Positions 1 through 8,440 of a DNA stretch of 64,000 nucleotides are shown here, in pieces. Source of the stretch: JABDQA01 sp963824415. GTDB lineage: Bacteria > Desulfobacterota > Desulfobulbia > Desulfobulbales > Desulfocapsaceae. The stretch is from positions 1 to 64,000 of the forward strand of contig CAWGPM010000003.1 of assembly GCA_963824415.1 (NCBI GenBank), written 5' to 3'. How positions within the stretch are numbered: the first letter of the stretch is position 1; every line of letters begins with the position of its first letter. The notes under the pieces were generated by a model, which saw only the letters and a program-made list of their open reading frames with translations, did no database searches and was not told the origin of the DNA. Position numbers and translations under genes: made by a program.

Positions 1-58
1 AGAAGCTAATAATCCGTCAATTGACAGTAAACTATAGATTAGCATCATGAAGCTTTTC

Positions 59-208
59 TCATTCGTATGGAGGAGAGGATAATTTGATCCCCATGTCATC
101 AAGGATCTTTGATAAACTTGCATTATGATGTTCACCGATATATTTCAAAGGGAAATATACCGAAAGTAAATCGGGATTTCTGCCTGCGGTCTCCCTGTAT
201 CTATTAGT
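59..208 (-). pseudogene. In-frame coding relic after the SBF transporter stop
   Basis: Directly after the TGA stop of the SBF-type transporter the same minus-strand frame stays open for about 50 codons and ends in TGA at 59-61. It reads protein-like (residues such as LLSVYFPLKYIGEHHN) but has no start codon or ribosome binding site of its own. It may be the C-terminal relic of another gene or a former extension of the transporter. I do not recognise the family. The remaining bases 1-58 show nothing I can name. Confidence 0.3.
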
Positions 209-1168
209 TCAACTGTTGCGGTTTTGAGTTTTCTTGAAATATTCAGCAACGAAAGTACCCACAGTCATCTGAGTTAACTGGCAGATGATGGCTGGAATGA
301 ATGCCATTGGGTAATCAGCTGAAAAGTAATTAGCCCAGACAATATATGAGACGGTCAATGTCTTTTGGGATGTATGAATTGTAAAGGCAATTGTGGAAGC
401 GCGATCGAGCTTGATTAATCCTGCAATTAGATGGTTGATGAACAGCATAAGAAAATGCAGGCAAACAACAAACAGGGTGATGCCAACTATCGTAGAACCT
501 GCCTGAGTTATATTTTCTGCAGAACTGCTAACGACATTAAAAATGATCAGAACAATGATGCAGGACTGGAAAATCGACATCTGATGTTCATAGCGTTTGA
601 TGACAAAAAGCAAGAAAGGTCTGAGTACCTGGCCCATAACAATGGGAACGAGGACTTTTAGCACAAGCCCCATCAGCATCCCAAGAACCGGTAGCTCTAT
701 GTCAGTCCCGACACTGAGTAGTACATTGAGAATAACAGGGATGGTAAAGATTGCCAGGAAACTAGTCGAGATGCAGATGACTATCGATAATGGGACATTG
801 CCGCGGGCAATGGCGGTTAGAATGGTCCCTGATGATACCGTTACCGGCCCGGTCCCAATTATACAAACACCAATGACAAACTCATACGGCAGTAATGGTA
901 ATGAAATAAGCCAAGCAAAAACGGGATAGAGAACCAGCGACGACAGAACTGCCGCTAGCGGAGCCCTGACACTGGTTATTTGCCGGAGAATAGTTCGGGT
1001 CTCAAGACAAAGTCCAGTTGCAAAAAAAGCGAGAAATACTCCAAGCCCGACAATATCATAGTCCCGGATAGACGCTCCCAATTCCGGATAGAAATATCCC
1101 AAAAGAGAGGCCCCTGCTATTCCAATTAGGAACCATTGTTTTTGCAAAAACGAAAACATGAAGATCAC
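209..1168 (-). CDS. SBF/BASS-like membrane transporter
   Basis: Polytopic inner-membrane protein of about 316-319 residues with nine to ten hydrophobic segments, the size and pattern of the SBF-like (bile acid:sodium symporter / BASS) superfamily. The GTGPVTVSSGT stretch near residue 105 resembles the conserved unwound-helix region of this fold. Such proteins usually move organic anions with sodium. It is the last gene of the minus-strand ureide cassette, after allA, so a ureide-derived acid (oxamate, glyoxylate, oxalurate) is a reasonable guess for import or export. The longest frame starts at GTG 1168; ATG at 1159 is equally likely because neither has a strong ribosome binding site. Family assignment is fairly sure; substrate is inference. 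Confidence 0.8.
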   Translation of the reverse strand: MIFMFSFLQKQWFLIGIAGASLLGYFYPELGASIRDYDIVGLGVFLAFFATGLCLETRTILRQITSVRAPLAAVLSSLVLYPVFAWLISLPLLPYEFVIGVCIIGTGPVTVSSGTILTAIARGNVPLSIVICISTSFLAIFTIPVILNVLLSVGTDIELPVLGMLMGLVLKVLVPIVMGQVLRPFLLFVIKRYEHQMSIFQSCIIVLIIFNVVSSSAENITQAGSTIVGITLFVVCLHFLMLFINHLIAGLIKLDRASTIAFTIHTSQKTLTVSYIVWANYFSADYPMAFIPAIICQLTQMTVGTFVAEYFKKTQNRNS

Positions 1169-1266
1169 CGTGTTGCTTCATTCCCATGAACCAGTCACAT
1201 TCATTTTTGATGATCAATGTTGAGGCAGAAAACAGAAGACAATTGCCTTTTACTTCAAGAACTATC

Positions 1267-1749
1267 CTACTGCAGAGGGGGGGCAACAATAAAAGGTTCT
1301 TTTAAAGTCAGCAGTTCAGTGTCGGAATCTGTATCTGCATCCCAACGCAGCATGATGAAAGAGCCGGGATCATGCAGCACCATCCGGGGCGCATGCCAAA
1401 CGTTTGCGTTGTAATTGATAGTCTGGCCTCCCGTGGCATGGAATGCAATAGGTTTCTCCAGATCCGGAAAGCCGTCTTTCCTTGAAGGGCAGACAACCAC
1501 AAGATGGTTTGTCCCCTCAAGTGGAACAAAAGTCTGGTGAGAAAACTGGTGGCGTTCAAGTTCGGACACTTCTATCGGGTAGTGTTCCGGCTCCAGGCTC
1601 ATATAGGTAATGTTTGCCCGGGCTTCAGGACGCAAACTGGCAACGTTTGCAGCCCACTCCATTCGTTCAGGTACGCCATTTTGAGCCATAAGTACCTGGC
1701 CATATGGTGCGAATAACTCATGAGTAAGCGGAACAGCTTGAAGTATCAT
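1267..1749 (-). CDS. allA: Ureidoglycolate lyase
   Basis: Cupin-fold enzyme that splits ureidoglycolate into glyoxylate and urea in purine/allantoin breakdown. The protein from ATG 1749 has 160 residues, the usual AllA length, and opens MILQAVPLTHELFAPYG in line with known AllA N termini. Conserved family features are visible: the His-rich ERHQFSHQTFVPL segment in the middle and the C-terminal YNANVWHAPRM segment with a likely active-site His. A longer frame from 1770 would run into the preceding amidase relic; the ATG at 1749 has AAGG 7 bases upstream and lies just after that relic's stop. In this cluster its glyoxylate could feed the neighbouring class V aminotransferase. Confidence 0.93.
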   Translation of the reverse strand: MILQAVPLTHELFAPYGQVLMAQNGVPERMEWAANVASLRPEARANITYMSLEPEHYPIEVSELERHQFSHQTFVPLEGTNHLVVVCPSRKDGFPDLEKPIAFHATGGQTINYNANVWHAPRMVLHDPGSFIMLRWDADTDSDTELLTLKEPFIVAPPLQ

Positions 1750-1750
1750 A

Positions 1751-2111
1751 CTATAACCTTGTTTTTTCATCGATTCCAGAAAGGTGGATCTCCTCCAGAC
1801 AATGTGCGCCTTGCAGGAGTCTTGAGTCAGAACCTCTGCTACCGACTAGCTGAAGCCCTAGAGGCATCCCTGACGCTCCAGAGAGTAGCGGAAGGGAAAT
1901 GAGTGCCAAAAAGGAATTTGCCCCGTTTTTTCTTCGGACATCAGCCTGCCGTGCCTGTTCGATAATCTGTGTCCTGTCTAAATAAGCCCAAGCACCCGTC
2001 TTCTCGGTCATCAACTTGTCTTAAGCATTCGGAAAGCAACTCTTCGGAAGACAACCTGCCGTTCGCCATCTCACAGAGAGCTCTGCGTGCTGTGAAATCA
2101 AATTGATTCAT
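1751..2111 (-). pseudogene. Amidase-signature family pseudogene
   Basis: An ATG at 2111 overlaps the aminotransferase stop (ATGA) and opens an amidase-like N terminus for about 37 codons (ALCEMANGRLSSEELLSECL). A one-base frameshift then moves the homology to another frame (TGAWAYLDRTQIIEQARQAD). That jumps directly into the typical amidase C terminus (SGMPLGLQLVGSR) and stops at 1751. The whole centre of the enzyme, including the glycine/serine-rich signature and the catalytic Lys-Ser-Ser residues, is missing, so it cannot be active. The overlap shows it was a translationally coupled member of the operon. The ancestral enzyme may have hydrolysed a ureide-derived amide such as oxamate or allophanate, but that is a guess. 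Confidence 0.85.
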
Positions 2112-3298
2112 GATTTTCCTGGTTGGTGATTCTTGGATTCGAGATATGCCATCGCTGCCGCCACACCTCCCTTGGAATGTGTAACGCCAGCAAGCTCCAA
2201 TCCCATTTCCACACCGGCAAGTGTTCCGATCAGGCTTAAATCGTTAAGATCACCAAGATGACCGATGCGAAATATCTTGTCAGCCACTTTTCCCAAGCCA
2301 TTACCAAGGGACATATTGAAATGTTCAAGAATAACTTTACGCAGATCATCCGCCCCCTTTCCTTCAGGCATCATCACGGCTGTGAGAACACTGCTGTATT
2401 CTAGGGGATTTTCACAGAGAATCTCAAGTCCCCAAGCCCTTACAGCACGACGCGTTGCCTCGGCGAAACGGTCATGCCGGATGAAGACATTACCCAGTCC
2501 CTCTTCTTCCAGCATGAGAATGGACTCGCGAAGACCGTATAGAAGGTTCGTGCACGGTGTGGAGGGGTAGAAGTAGCTCTCATTTGCCTTGAGCATGTCA
2601 TTCCAGTCCCAGAAATGTCTTTTGAAACTGTTGGTTTTAGAGGCCTCTAAAGCCTTCTGACTGATCGCGTTGAAACCCAGACCTGGCGGCAACATCAATC
2701 CCTTTTGAGAACAGCCGACCGTGACATCAACCTGCCATTCTTCGTGACGGTAATCCATCGAGCCAAGAGAGGAAATCGTATCGACCATGAACAAGGCGGG
2801 ATGGTTTGCCCGGTCGATAGCCTGGCGGATTTCAGCGATCCTGCTCGTTACACCGGTTGACGTTTCATTATGAACCACATTGACCGACTTGATGAGATGA
2901 TCGGTATCTTCTCGGAGTTTATCCTCTACCAACTGGGGATCTGCGCCATGTCGCCAGTTGGTTGGCACAAAATCGACTTCCAGTCCGAACTTTCTGGCCA
3001 TCGTCTGCCATAGTGTAGCAAAGTGGCCCGTCTCAAACATCAATACCTTATCACCCGGATTTAGGGTATTAAGAAGGGAAGCTTCCCAGGCTCCTGTACC
3101 GGAGGTAGGAAAAATGATTACCGGACCGCTGGTCTTAAAAATGCGCCTGGAACCGATCAAAACTTCTTCTGAAAGTTTCTTGAATTTCGGACCGCGGTGA
3201 TCAATGGTCGGGTGGCCGATTGCGTGTAATATTCTATCCGGGACATTGCTCGGGCCAGGAATCTGCAAAAAATGTCGGCCAGTTTTATACGTGCTCAT
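2108..3298 (-). CDS. Class V PLP aminotransferase (ureidoglycine- or serine-glyoxylate type)
   Basis: 396-residue fold-type I PLP enzyme. FPTSGTGAWEASL (about residues 64-76) binds the cofactor phosphate, MVDTISSLGS (about 173-182) carries the cofactor aspartate, and SQKGLMLPPGLGF (about 198-210) carries the Schiff-base lysine. Overall sequence resembles serine-glyoxylate aminotransferases. In ureide clusters, relatives (PucG/UGXT) transfer the amino group of (S)-ureidoglycine to glyoxylate, giving oxalurate and glycine. The next genes encode the oxalurate-cleaving AllFGH proteins and AllA, which makes glyoxylate, so that role fits best here. A serine-glyoxylate role remains possible. AGAGG lies before ATG 3298; the gene overlaps the amidase relic by ATGA. 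Confidence 0.9.
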   Translation of the reverse strand: MSTYKTGRHFLQIPGPSNVPDRILHAIGHPTIDHRGPKFKKLSEEVLIGSRRIFKTSGPVIIFPTSGTGAWEASLLNTLNPGDKVLMFETGHFATLWQTMARKFGLEVDFVPTNWRHGADPQLVEDKLREDTDHLIKSVNVVHNETSTGVTSRIAEIRQAIDRANHPALFMVDTISSLGSMDYRHEEWQVDVTVGCSQKGLMLPPGLGFNAISQKALEASKTNSFKRHFWDWNDMLKANESYFYPSTPCTNLLYGLRESILMLEEEGLGNVFIRHDRFAEATRRAVRAWGLEILCENPLEYSSVLTAVMMPEGKGADDLRKVILEHFNMSLGNGLGKVADKIFRIGHLGDLNDLSLIGTLAGVEMGLELAGVTHSKGGVAAAMAYLESKNHQPGKS

Positions 3299-3329
3299 AG
3301 TGAAACCTCTTTCTGATAGACTGACTTAT

Positions 3330-4568
3330 TTAATGTTCGTTTCGTTGGGCAAATGCTTCAAGGGCTGCGGTAAAGCATTCCATCGGGGCCGCCGTCAAGC
3401 CGGCGCCGATCTGTCCTACACCCGGCCGCTTACAGGCAATGCCCGTATTGATGACCGGGGTAATCCCAGTCTCGACAACCTTGCGAATATCGATGCCGAG
3501 CGGCGTCCCTCGAAAGTTGACGGGAGGTAGTTTGAAAGTCTCGTGCTCACCAGCGGTGATCTCATACATTTTCAGTGTCGTCTCCATGGCAAACTGTGCA
3601 GTGCCGCCGATATATTCGACTACTGCCGGAGCACCAGCCATGGCAAACGAACCGAGCCCTACGGTCTCTGTAATGGCAGAATCGCCCATGTCGGGGTTTG
3701 CATCCTCTGGCCCAAAGCCGGGAAAATAAACGCCTTCAATCATTGGAGCAGGGGCAGTAAACCATGTATCCCCGAGTCCGCTGACGCGAATTCCTGTCTC
3801 ATAGCCGTTCCGGGCCAGGGCGGTTACGATCGATGAATTTTTGATATTACTGCCGGCGTCAAGCATCCCTTTGGAGCCGGCCATGACGGCATTGAGAATA
3901 AAATGTCCGGCTTTGTCGATGAAATCTATCGCCTTGATAACTGCTGCTTTTTCACCGACAGCAATAAGATGCTGTACAAGTGAGCTCAGCAGCAGTGCAT
4001 TACTTGCCTTGTTCCGGTTATGCAGTTCATCACCCATCTGCACGGCTTGGGCCACGATACTTTTAAGATCGATCCCGCCTGCATGGAGCAGCGCTGCTTT
4101 CAGCAGCGGAGCTAAGTCCTCATTCATCCAATGTAATTTGGCAAGTACTTCATCATCAAATGCACCATGCCTGAGAACCTTGCCTATTCCCATATAAAGT
4201 GTTGAATAGGTTTCAATGCCATGGACTGTATTGATAACAACATTTACTTCCATCGACGGGGTGATGATTCCTGACATCGGACCGATTGCATGATGGTGGT
4301 GACTTGAATCAAATTCAAGCTCTCCGCTTATGGCTAATTGTTGGACCTCCTCCGGGTTTTTCGCCCAACCCTCATAGATGCATGCACCGATGATCGAACC
4401 GCGCATCGGGCCGCACATATTTTCCCAGGCCACCGGTGGTCCAGCGTGCAGAACTGTACGCTCAGACATCCCTGGAATCACCTCTTTTGCCGGCCGGATA
4501 TCACTCCACAAAGCGGTACTTTCCTGAATTCTCTGAAGGCAGGCTTTATTTGCTTCATTAATGCTCAT
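3330..4568 (-). CDS. allG: DUF1116 protein, oxalurate/oxamate carbamoyltransferase subunit
   Basis: 412-residue protein of the DUF1116 (YlbE/YahG) family, recognised by GPPVAWENMCGPMRGSI near residue 43, the histidine run DSSHHHHAIGPMSG near residue 91 and the glycine-rich GSKGMLDAGSNIKNSS segment. In Escherichia coli the fdrA-ylbE-ylbF set has been assigned as allFGH, encoding oxamate transcarbamylase, which turns oxalurate plus phosphate into oxamate and carbamoyl phosphate. Here allG lies with allF, allH and carbamate kinase on one strand, so the same role is likely. GAGG precedes the ATG at 4568 by 5 bases; 52 bases separate it from the small FdrA-associated gene. Confidence 0.9.
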   Translation of the reverse strand: MSINEANKACLQRIQESTALWSDIRPAKEVIPGMSERTVLHAGPPVAWENMCGPMRGSIIGACIYEGWAKNPEEVQQLAISGELEFDSSHHHHAIGPMSGIITPSMEVNVVINTVHGIETYSTLYMGIGKVLRHGAFDDEVLAKLHWMNEDLAPLLKAALLHAGGIDLKSIVAQAVQMGDELHNRNKASNALLLSSLVQHLIAVGEKAAVIKAIDFIDKAGHFILNAVMAGSKGMLDAGSNIKNSSIVTALARNGYETGIRVSGLGDTWFTAPAPMIEGVYFPGFGPEDANPDMGDSAITETVGLGSFAMAGAPAVVEYIGGTAQFAMETTLKMYEITAGEHETFKLPPVNFRGTPLGIDIRKVVETGITPVINTGIACKRPGVGQIGAGLTAAPMECFTAALEAFAQRNEH

Positions 4569-4620
4569 CTGATCCTCTTATTTTCTGAAATCATTATCTA
4601 AAATTCCACTTCCCATCTGA

Positions 4621-4800
4621 TCAAGCTTGTTCGGCAAGACGATCTAACAAAGCAATCAGCTCCGGATCCCCCCCAGCAGGTGGTCTCCAATCCATCTGAA
4701 TGACCTCAATATCGGCGCTCCTGAGATCTTCGGCAAAACTTTCCAAACCGATATTGATGACCTTTATGGGCATATCCAAGGGTGATTGATCGGCTTTCAT
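4621..4800 (-). CDS. Small FdrA-associated protein between allF and allG
   Basis: 59-residue protein starting at ATG 4800, which overlaps the allF stop codon (ATGA) and has GGAGG 6-7 bases upstream; this decides the start over a longer frame from 4830. It reads IKVINIGLESFAEDL followed by VIQMDWRPPAGGDPE, a compact domain I associate with FdrA/DUF1116 loci, where it can stand alone or be fused to a larger subunit. The tight coupling on both sides suggests a subunit of the carbamoyltransferase complex made in equal amounts with AllF. Its exact activity is not known to me. Confidence 0.8.
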   Translation of the reverse strand: MKADQSPLDMPIKVINIGLESFAEDLRSADIEVIQMDWRPPAGGDPELIALLDRLAEQA

Positions 4801-6332
4801 AGTGCCTCCGTCATGTAATGTGTGCGGCATCCAGGTGCGGTGAGCATCGCAGCATACCGGGCCGCTTCACTGTTACTGCGGAATACCGTGATACCGGAAC
4901 CGTCCAGATCTCTTATCTGGCCCTGCATATCCTGCGGATCCATCTCTGTACCGATAACCACTGCAACAATCTCCGGAGACAGTTCATAGGTGTTCCTGAG
5001 TGTTTGAATACTCTGAATCAGCTCCCCGGCTGGATCAAGATGGGAACCGTTGCCAAGAACCAGATCGACCAGTACGACTCCGCAAGAAGCAAGCCTACCG
5101 TTTTGAGCCAGTTCAACCAGTTTTTCGGTCCTCGTTTCCGGGGCGATCATCGGATGGGGACGCCCAACCGTATACTGGTCATCACCGAGATCAGCAACAG
5201 AATGGGTTTTTTCTTCGTCCAGGGATTTCGCCACAAAGCCTAGCTCTTTTGAAAGCAGGAGCTGGGTCTCTTTTGCCAGTGTCCCGCCGGTAAACAGGCC
5301 GACGACCCGCTTACCTGCAGCCTTGTTCCCAACCCTGTCAAGAAGAGCAGAGACACGTTCCTGATCCGCAAAAGAATGTGCCACGTAATCACAACCGTTA
5401 ACCAGGCAGGCGGCCATGGAGGCGGCCTCATCTAGTGTGGATGCCTGCACAAACGTATTTCCCGGCATTTGAGCACCCTGGAAACAGGTCACTACAGGGG
5501 TAGACATTACTGAACAAAGCGATTCCAGGACTGATACCACCTCAGCATGGGGAGGTTTTGACAACAGGATGATGACTTCGGTAGCCGAATCCTGTTCAAG
5601 CAGTTCAAGGGCATATCTGGTCATGATGCCGTTCACTTCAAGATTCAGATCTCTTCCTCCGACACCGATCCCATGCGAAACACCCTCCCCCTGCCGATCC
5701 AGCTCACAGACGACGGCTTGAAGACCGGTTCCGGAAGCGGCGATACAGCCAATACGGCCGGATTTGATAACGTTGGCAAAACCTAGTCCGACACCATTTA
5801 TATATGCGGTTCCGCAATCTGGACCCATGCAAAGAAGATTTTTTTTTCGGGCTTTGTTTTTTAATGAGATTTCGGCCTCGATTTCAACATTGTCGCTGAA
5901 CAGAAAAACGTTAAGGCCCTTGTCTATGCACTTAGATGCTTCCCGGGCAGCAAATTCACCAGGTATAGAGAGTGCTGCAAGGGTTGCATCCGGCAGGAAT
6001 TTAAGGGCGCTATCCAGCGTCCTTGGCCGGTAATCAACCTCTTTATCCTGCTCTGACGCTCGTTCGGTGAGCATCCTGATCGCTTCCTGCGTTGTACTTT
6101 CAGCACACGCTTCTGAATCTGCGGCAACGATGATAAGCAGATCCTGTGGCCCTGCATCCTTACTTTTCGCCGTTGCGAGGCCAACTTGGGCAAGAAGAGC
6201 ATGGTTTCCTTCGGTGCCCATGAACATTGCCACCTCCACCACATCATCCCGTCTCTTCAGCTGACTAGCAACACGCATCAGGACAACCGAGTCGTAGTAA
6301 CTGGATTTTAGTATATGGGTACTGCGAGCCAT
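4797..6332 (-). CDS. allF: FdrA family protein, carbamoyltransferase subunit
   Basis: 511 residues from ATG 6332, which has AGGGA about 8 bases upstream; an upstream in-frame extension to 6437 (TRKSKP-like leader) is unlikely to be translated. FdrA proteins have the succinyl-CoA synthetase alpha-like fold with two ligase-CoA domains. Visible features are MARSTHILKSSYYDSVVLM at the N terminus, the CMGPDCGTAYINGVGLGFAN segment near residue 170, and the glycine-rich VSHGIGVGGRDLN segment that corresponds to the synthetase phosphohistidine region. With AllG and AllH it probably forms the complex that phosphorolyses oxalurate to carbamoyl phosphate and oxamate. Confidence 0.9.
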   Translation of the reverse strand: MARSTHILKSSYYDSVVLMRVASQLKRRDDVVEVAMFMGTEGNHALLAQVGLATAKSKDAGPQDLLIIVAADSEACAESTTQEAIRMLTERASEQDKEVDYRPRTLDSALKFLPDATLAALSIPGEFAAREASKCIDKGLNVFLFSDNVEIEAEISLKNKARKKNLLCMGPDCGTAYINGVGLGFANVIKSGRIGCIAASGTGLQAVVCELDRQGEGVSHGIGVGGRDLNLEVNGIMTRYALELLEQDSATEVIILLSKPPHAEVVSVLESLCSVMSTPVVTCFQGAQMPGNTFVQASTLDEAASMAACLVNGCDYVAHSFADQERVSALLDRVGNKAAGKRVVGLFTGGTLAKETQLLLSKELGFVAKSLDEEKTHSVADLGDDQYTVGRPHPMIAPETRTEKLVELAQNGRLASCGVVLVDLVLGNGSHLDPAGELIQSIQTLRNTYELSPEIVAVVIGTEMDPQDMQGQIRDLDGSGITVFRSNSEAARYAAMLTAPGCRTHYMTEAL

Positions 6333-6471
6333 TTGTAGTCCCTGTGGTTGATATATTTTTGGTTTGCTTTTCTGCGTCGGGTTCGACAACCGTCCGATAC
6401 CTTCAATCTCGACCTTGCTTTTATCGCCAATCTGCAATGGACTAATCCCTGACGGTAAAGAAAACGCTCAA

Positions 6472-7467
6472 TCAGCATACAGCCTCCATGGCCTGAGAAT
6501 GCTCTTCATTCTGGCTTGATAGACCAAGTCTGAAGCCAAGGAGCATGCCGGTGATGGTATCCCAGCCGGATGTGGCGCCAAACAAGCTCACCCGGTTCAA
6601 CAACCTCTCCAGGCTCAGAATCTCACCCGTACCAATGGCTTTGAGCAACAGTTGATATGGCTCGGCTAAAAGCCCCTCGCTCAGTGCCCGGTAAAAAGCC
6701 AGGCTGATGTCTGCCACCCTTGCCTGGGCGGCTCGATAGAAATAGTGGGCCAACCAGGCTGCTTCATCTTCGCGTCCTGCTTTAAACAAACCCATAACGA
6801 CCCCAGCCAGGAAATCATCACCTGACGGTGTCAGGCCGGGACCGAGGCCGATGAGACGCCCGAGGCCTTCGGCAAAAGAATTGTTACACTGCCCTCCGGG
6901 AAGCAGGATAGGAAGATTCCGAATTTCTGAGATAACCTCGACAAAACTACTGTGCAGCGATTCTATCAAGGTGTTTGGTGAGCGTCTTGTTTTCTGCATC
7001 GTTAGTGGTGAGAAACTCGCGACAACCATCCCAAGACTTTCAGGCGGTGCATCACAGAGCGTCCTTTCGGTTATCCAGCTGATATCATTAAGAAAGCAAT
7101 CGCCTTGCCCGCTGATTGTCCTCAGGCCTCTATTCCAGACCGTAGCACCGTGGAGATCAAAAGTTATCCCTGTTCCTTCAAGAAGTAATTGATTTTTAAG
7201 CACCCGAATTTGCTTGGTGGTCGACAAAACGTGCTCAGGCCAGGGACTTACGGGTGAACAAAGAAGGGTAAAGGGGCCCTTGCCTATTTCCGACTTACCG
7301 ATACAAATGATGTTTGCCTTGTCGTCGCGACAATAAATACTTCGTTTGAAGGTGGCTATAACCTTCCATTTTTTACTGCAGAGAAGGTAGCCAAGTGCCA
7401 TAGACCCTATGGAAAAAACCGGCACTCTGTGATTTGCCAGTGTTTTAGGAAAGGTCATCTTCAGCAT
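6472..7467 (-). CDS. allH: DUF2877 protein, carbamoyltransferase subunit
   Basis: 331-residue DUF2877 (YlbF) family protein. The hallmark LIGLGPGLTPSGDDFLAGVV is present near residue 205, with the second family block LFGATSGWDTITGMLLGFR near the C terminus. In Escherichia coli this family is the third component, AllH, of oxamate transcarbamylase. The start at ATG 7467 lies 6 bases after the carbamate kinase stop with a GAG-rich ribosome site, so the two genes are translationally coupled. A second ATG three codons in is an alternative. Gene order allK-allH-allF-allG supports one complex that makes carbamoyl phosphate for the kinase. Confidence 0.9.
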   Translation of the reverse strand: MLKMTFPKTLANHRVPVFSIGSMALGYLLCSKKWKVIATFKRSIYCRDDKANIICIGKSEIGKGPFTLLCSPVSPWPEHVLSTTKQIRVLKNQLLLEGTGITFDLHGATVWNRGLRTISGQGDCFLNDISWITERTLCDAPPESLGMVVASFSPLTMQKTRRSPNTLIESLHSSFVEVISEIRNLPILLPGGQCNNSFAEGLGRLIGLGPGLTPSGDDFLAGVVMGLFKAGREDEAAWLAHYFYRAAQARVADISLAFYRALSEGLLAEPYQLLLKAIGTGEILSLERLLNRVSLFGATSGWDTITGMLLGFRLGLSSQNEEHSQAMEAVC

Positions 7468-7473
7468 CTCACA

Positions 7474-8439
7474 TCATTTTATTACGTGAGTACCTGTCTG
7501 CCCGAGCAGGGCCTCATAGGCGTGGTCATGATGAGTAATAATGGCCCGTTTCCCGCCATTTTCGATGAACTGAATTACCGCTTCCACCTTCGGCCCCATG
7601 CTTCCTGCCGAAAAGTGCCCCTGCTTGAAATAGGTTTCTAATTCACCCAGGGAAACGTGGGTGAGATTCTGCTCTTTGTCTGTGCCAAAATTGATCGCAA
7701 CGTGATTAACCCCAGTCAGTATGAGTAAATGGTCTATACCTAGTTCACGGGCCAGGAGAACCGTAGTCAGATCCTTGTCGATCACAGCCTCCACTCCGGA
7801 AATACGTCCATTGACGTCTGCGATTACCGGTATACCGCCGCCGCCACCGGTAATAACGATGAAGCCGCTCTCGGCCATATTCTTGATAACTTTACTGTTG
7901 AGAATTTTTCGAGGCCGTGGAGATGGAACAACCATCCGCCAGCCCCTGTTGGCATCCTCTTTCATATTCCAGTTGAATTCTTCGCGCAAATCCTGTGCTT
8001 CTGACTCGGTAAAAAAATATCCCAGTGGTTTATCCGGGTTAGCAAAAGCAGGATCGTCAGGGGCTACTTCAACCTCGCAGATGATACTGCTCACCTCACG
8101 ATCCACCCCGGCGGCGTTTAAAGAGTTCTGCATTGTCTGCATGATCACATAGGAAATACCGCCCTGGCTATTGGCCACGCAGATGTCTAAAGGCATACTT
8201 GCCACGCGTTTACTTGCTATTGCCTGTCTCAGAAGAACCTTACCGACACCGGGACCGTTGCCATGCGTTATGACAAGGTGCGGGATATCTCGTAAGAGAG
8301 GAAGCAAGGCATTTGCCGCCTCGGCTGCAATGTCGAACTGTTCTTTGCCGGTGCCCCTGATCCCAGCGGGATGAATTGCATTACCGCCAAGGGCTATGAT
8401 CAGTTTGTCGGGAAGCTGCAGTTGTGAAATACCGGACAC
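7474..8439 (-). CDS. allK: Carbamate kinase
   Basis: 321-residue amino acid kinase family enzyme that transfers phosphate from carbamoyl phosphate to ADP, giving ATP, ammonia and CO2. IIALGGNAI at the N terminus and VITGGGGGIPVI near residue 195 are the nucleotide and substrate loops; VEAVIDKDLTTVLLA follows as in ArcC enzymes. The start is a GTG at 8439 with AGGGG just upstream, one base after the dctM stop. Next to AllFGH it is the energy-yielding last step of fermentative ureide use, like AllK (YbcF) of Escherichia coli. An arginine deiminase role is unlikely because no arcA or arcB is nearby. Confidence 0.94.
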   Translation of the reverse strand: MSGISQLQLPDKLIIALGGNAIHPAGIRGTGKEQFDIAAEAANALLPLLRDIPHLVITHGNGPGVGKVLLRQAIASKRVASMPLDICVANSQGGISYVIMQTMQNSLNAAGVDREVSSIICEVEVAPDDPAFANPDKPLGYFFTESEAQDLREEFNWNMKEDANRGWRMVVPSPRPRKILNSKVIKNMAESGFIVITGGGGGIPVIADVNGRISGVEAVIDKDLTTVLLARELGIDHLLILTGVNHVAINFGTDKEQNLTHVSLGELETYFKQGHFSAGSMGPKVEAVIQFIENGGKRAIITHHDHAYEALLGQTGTHVIK

Positions 8440-8440
8440 G

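Noticed and set aside
2108..3298. Naming the class V aminotransferase firmly as serine-glyoxylate aminotransferase of the serine cycle
   Set aside because: No other serine-cycle genes are nearby and the ureide context favours ureidoglycine as donor; the exact substrate is left open.
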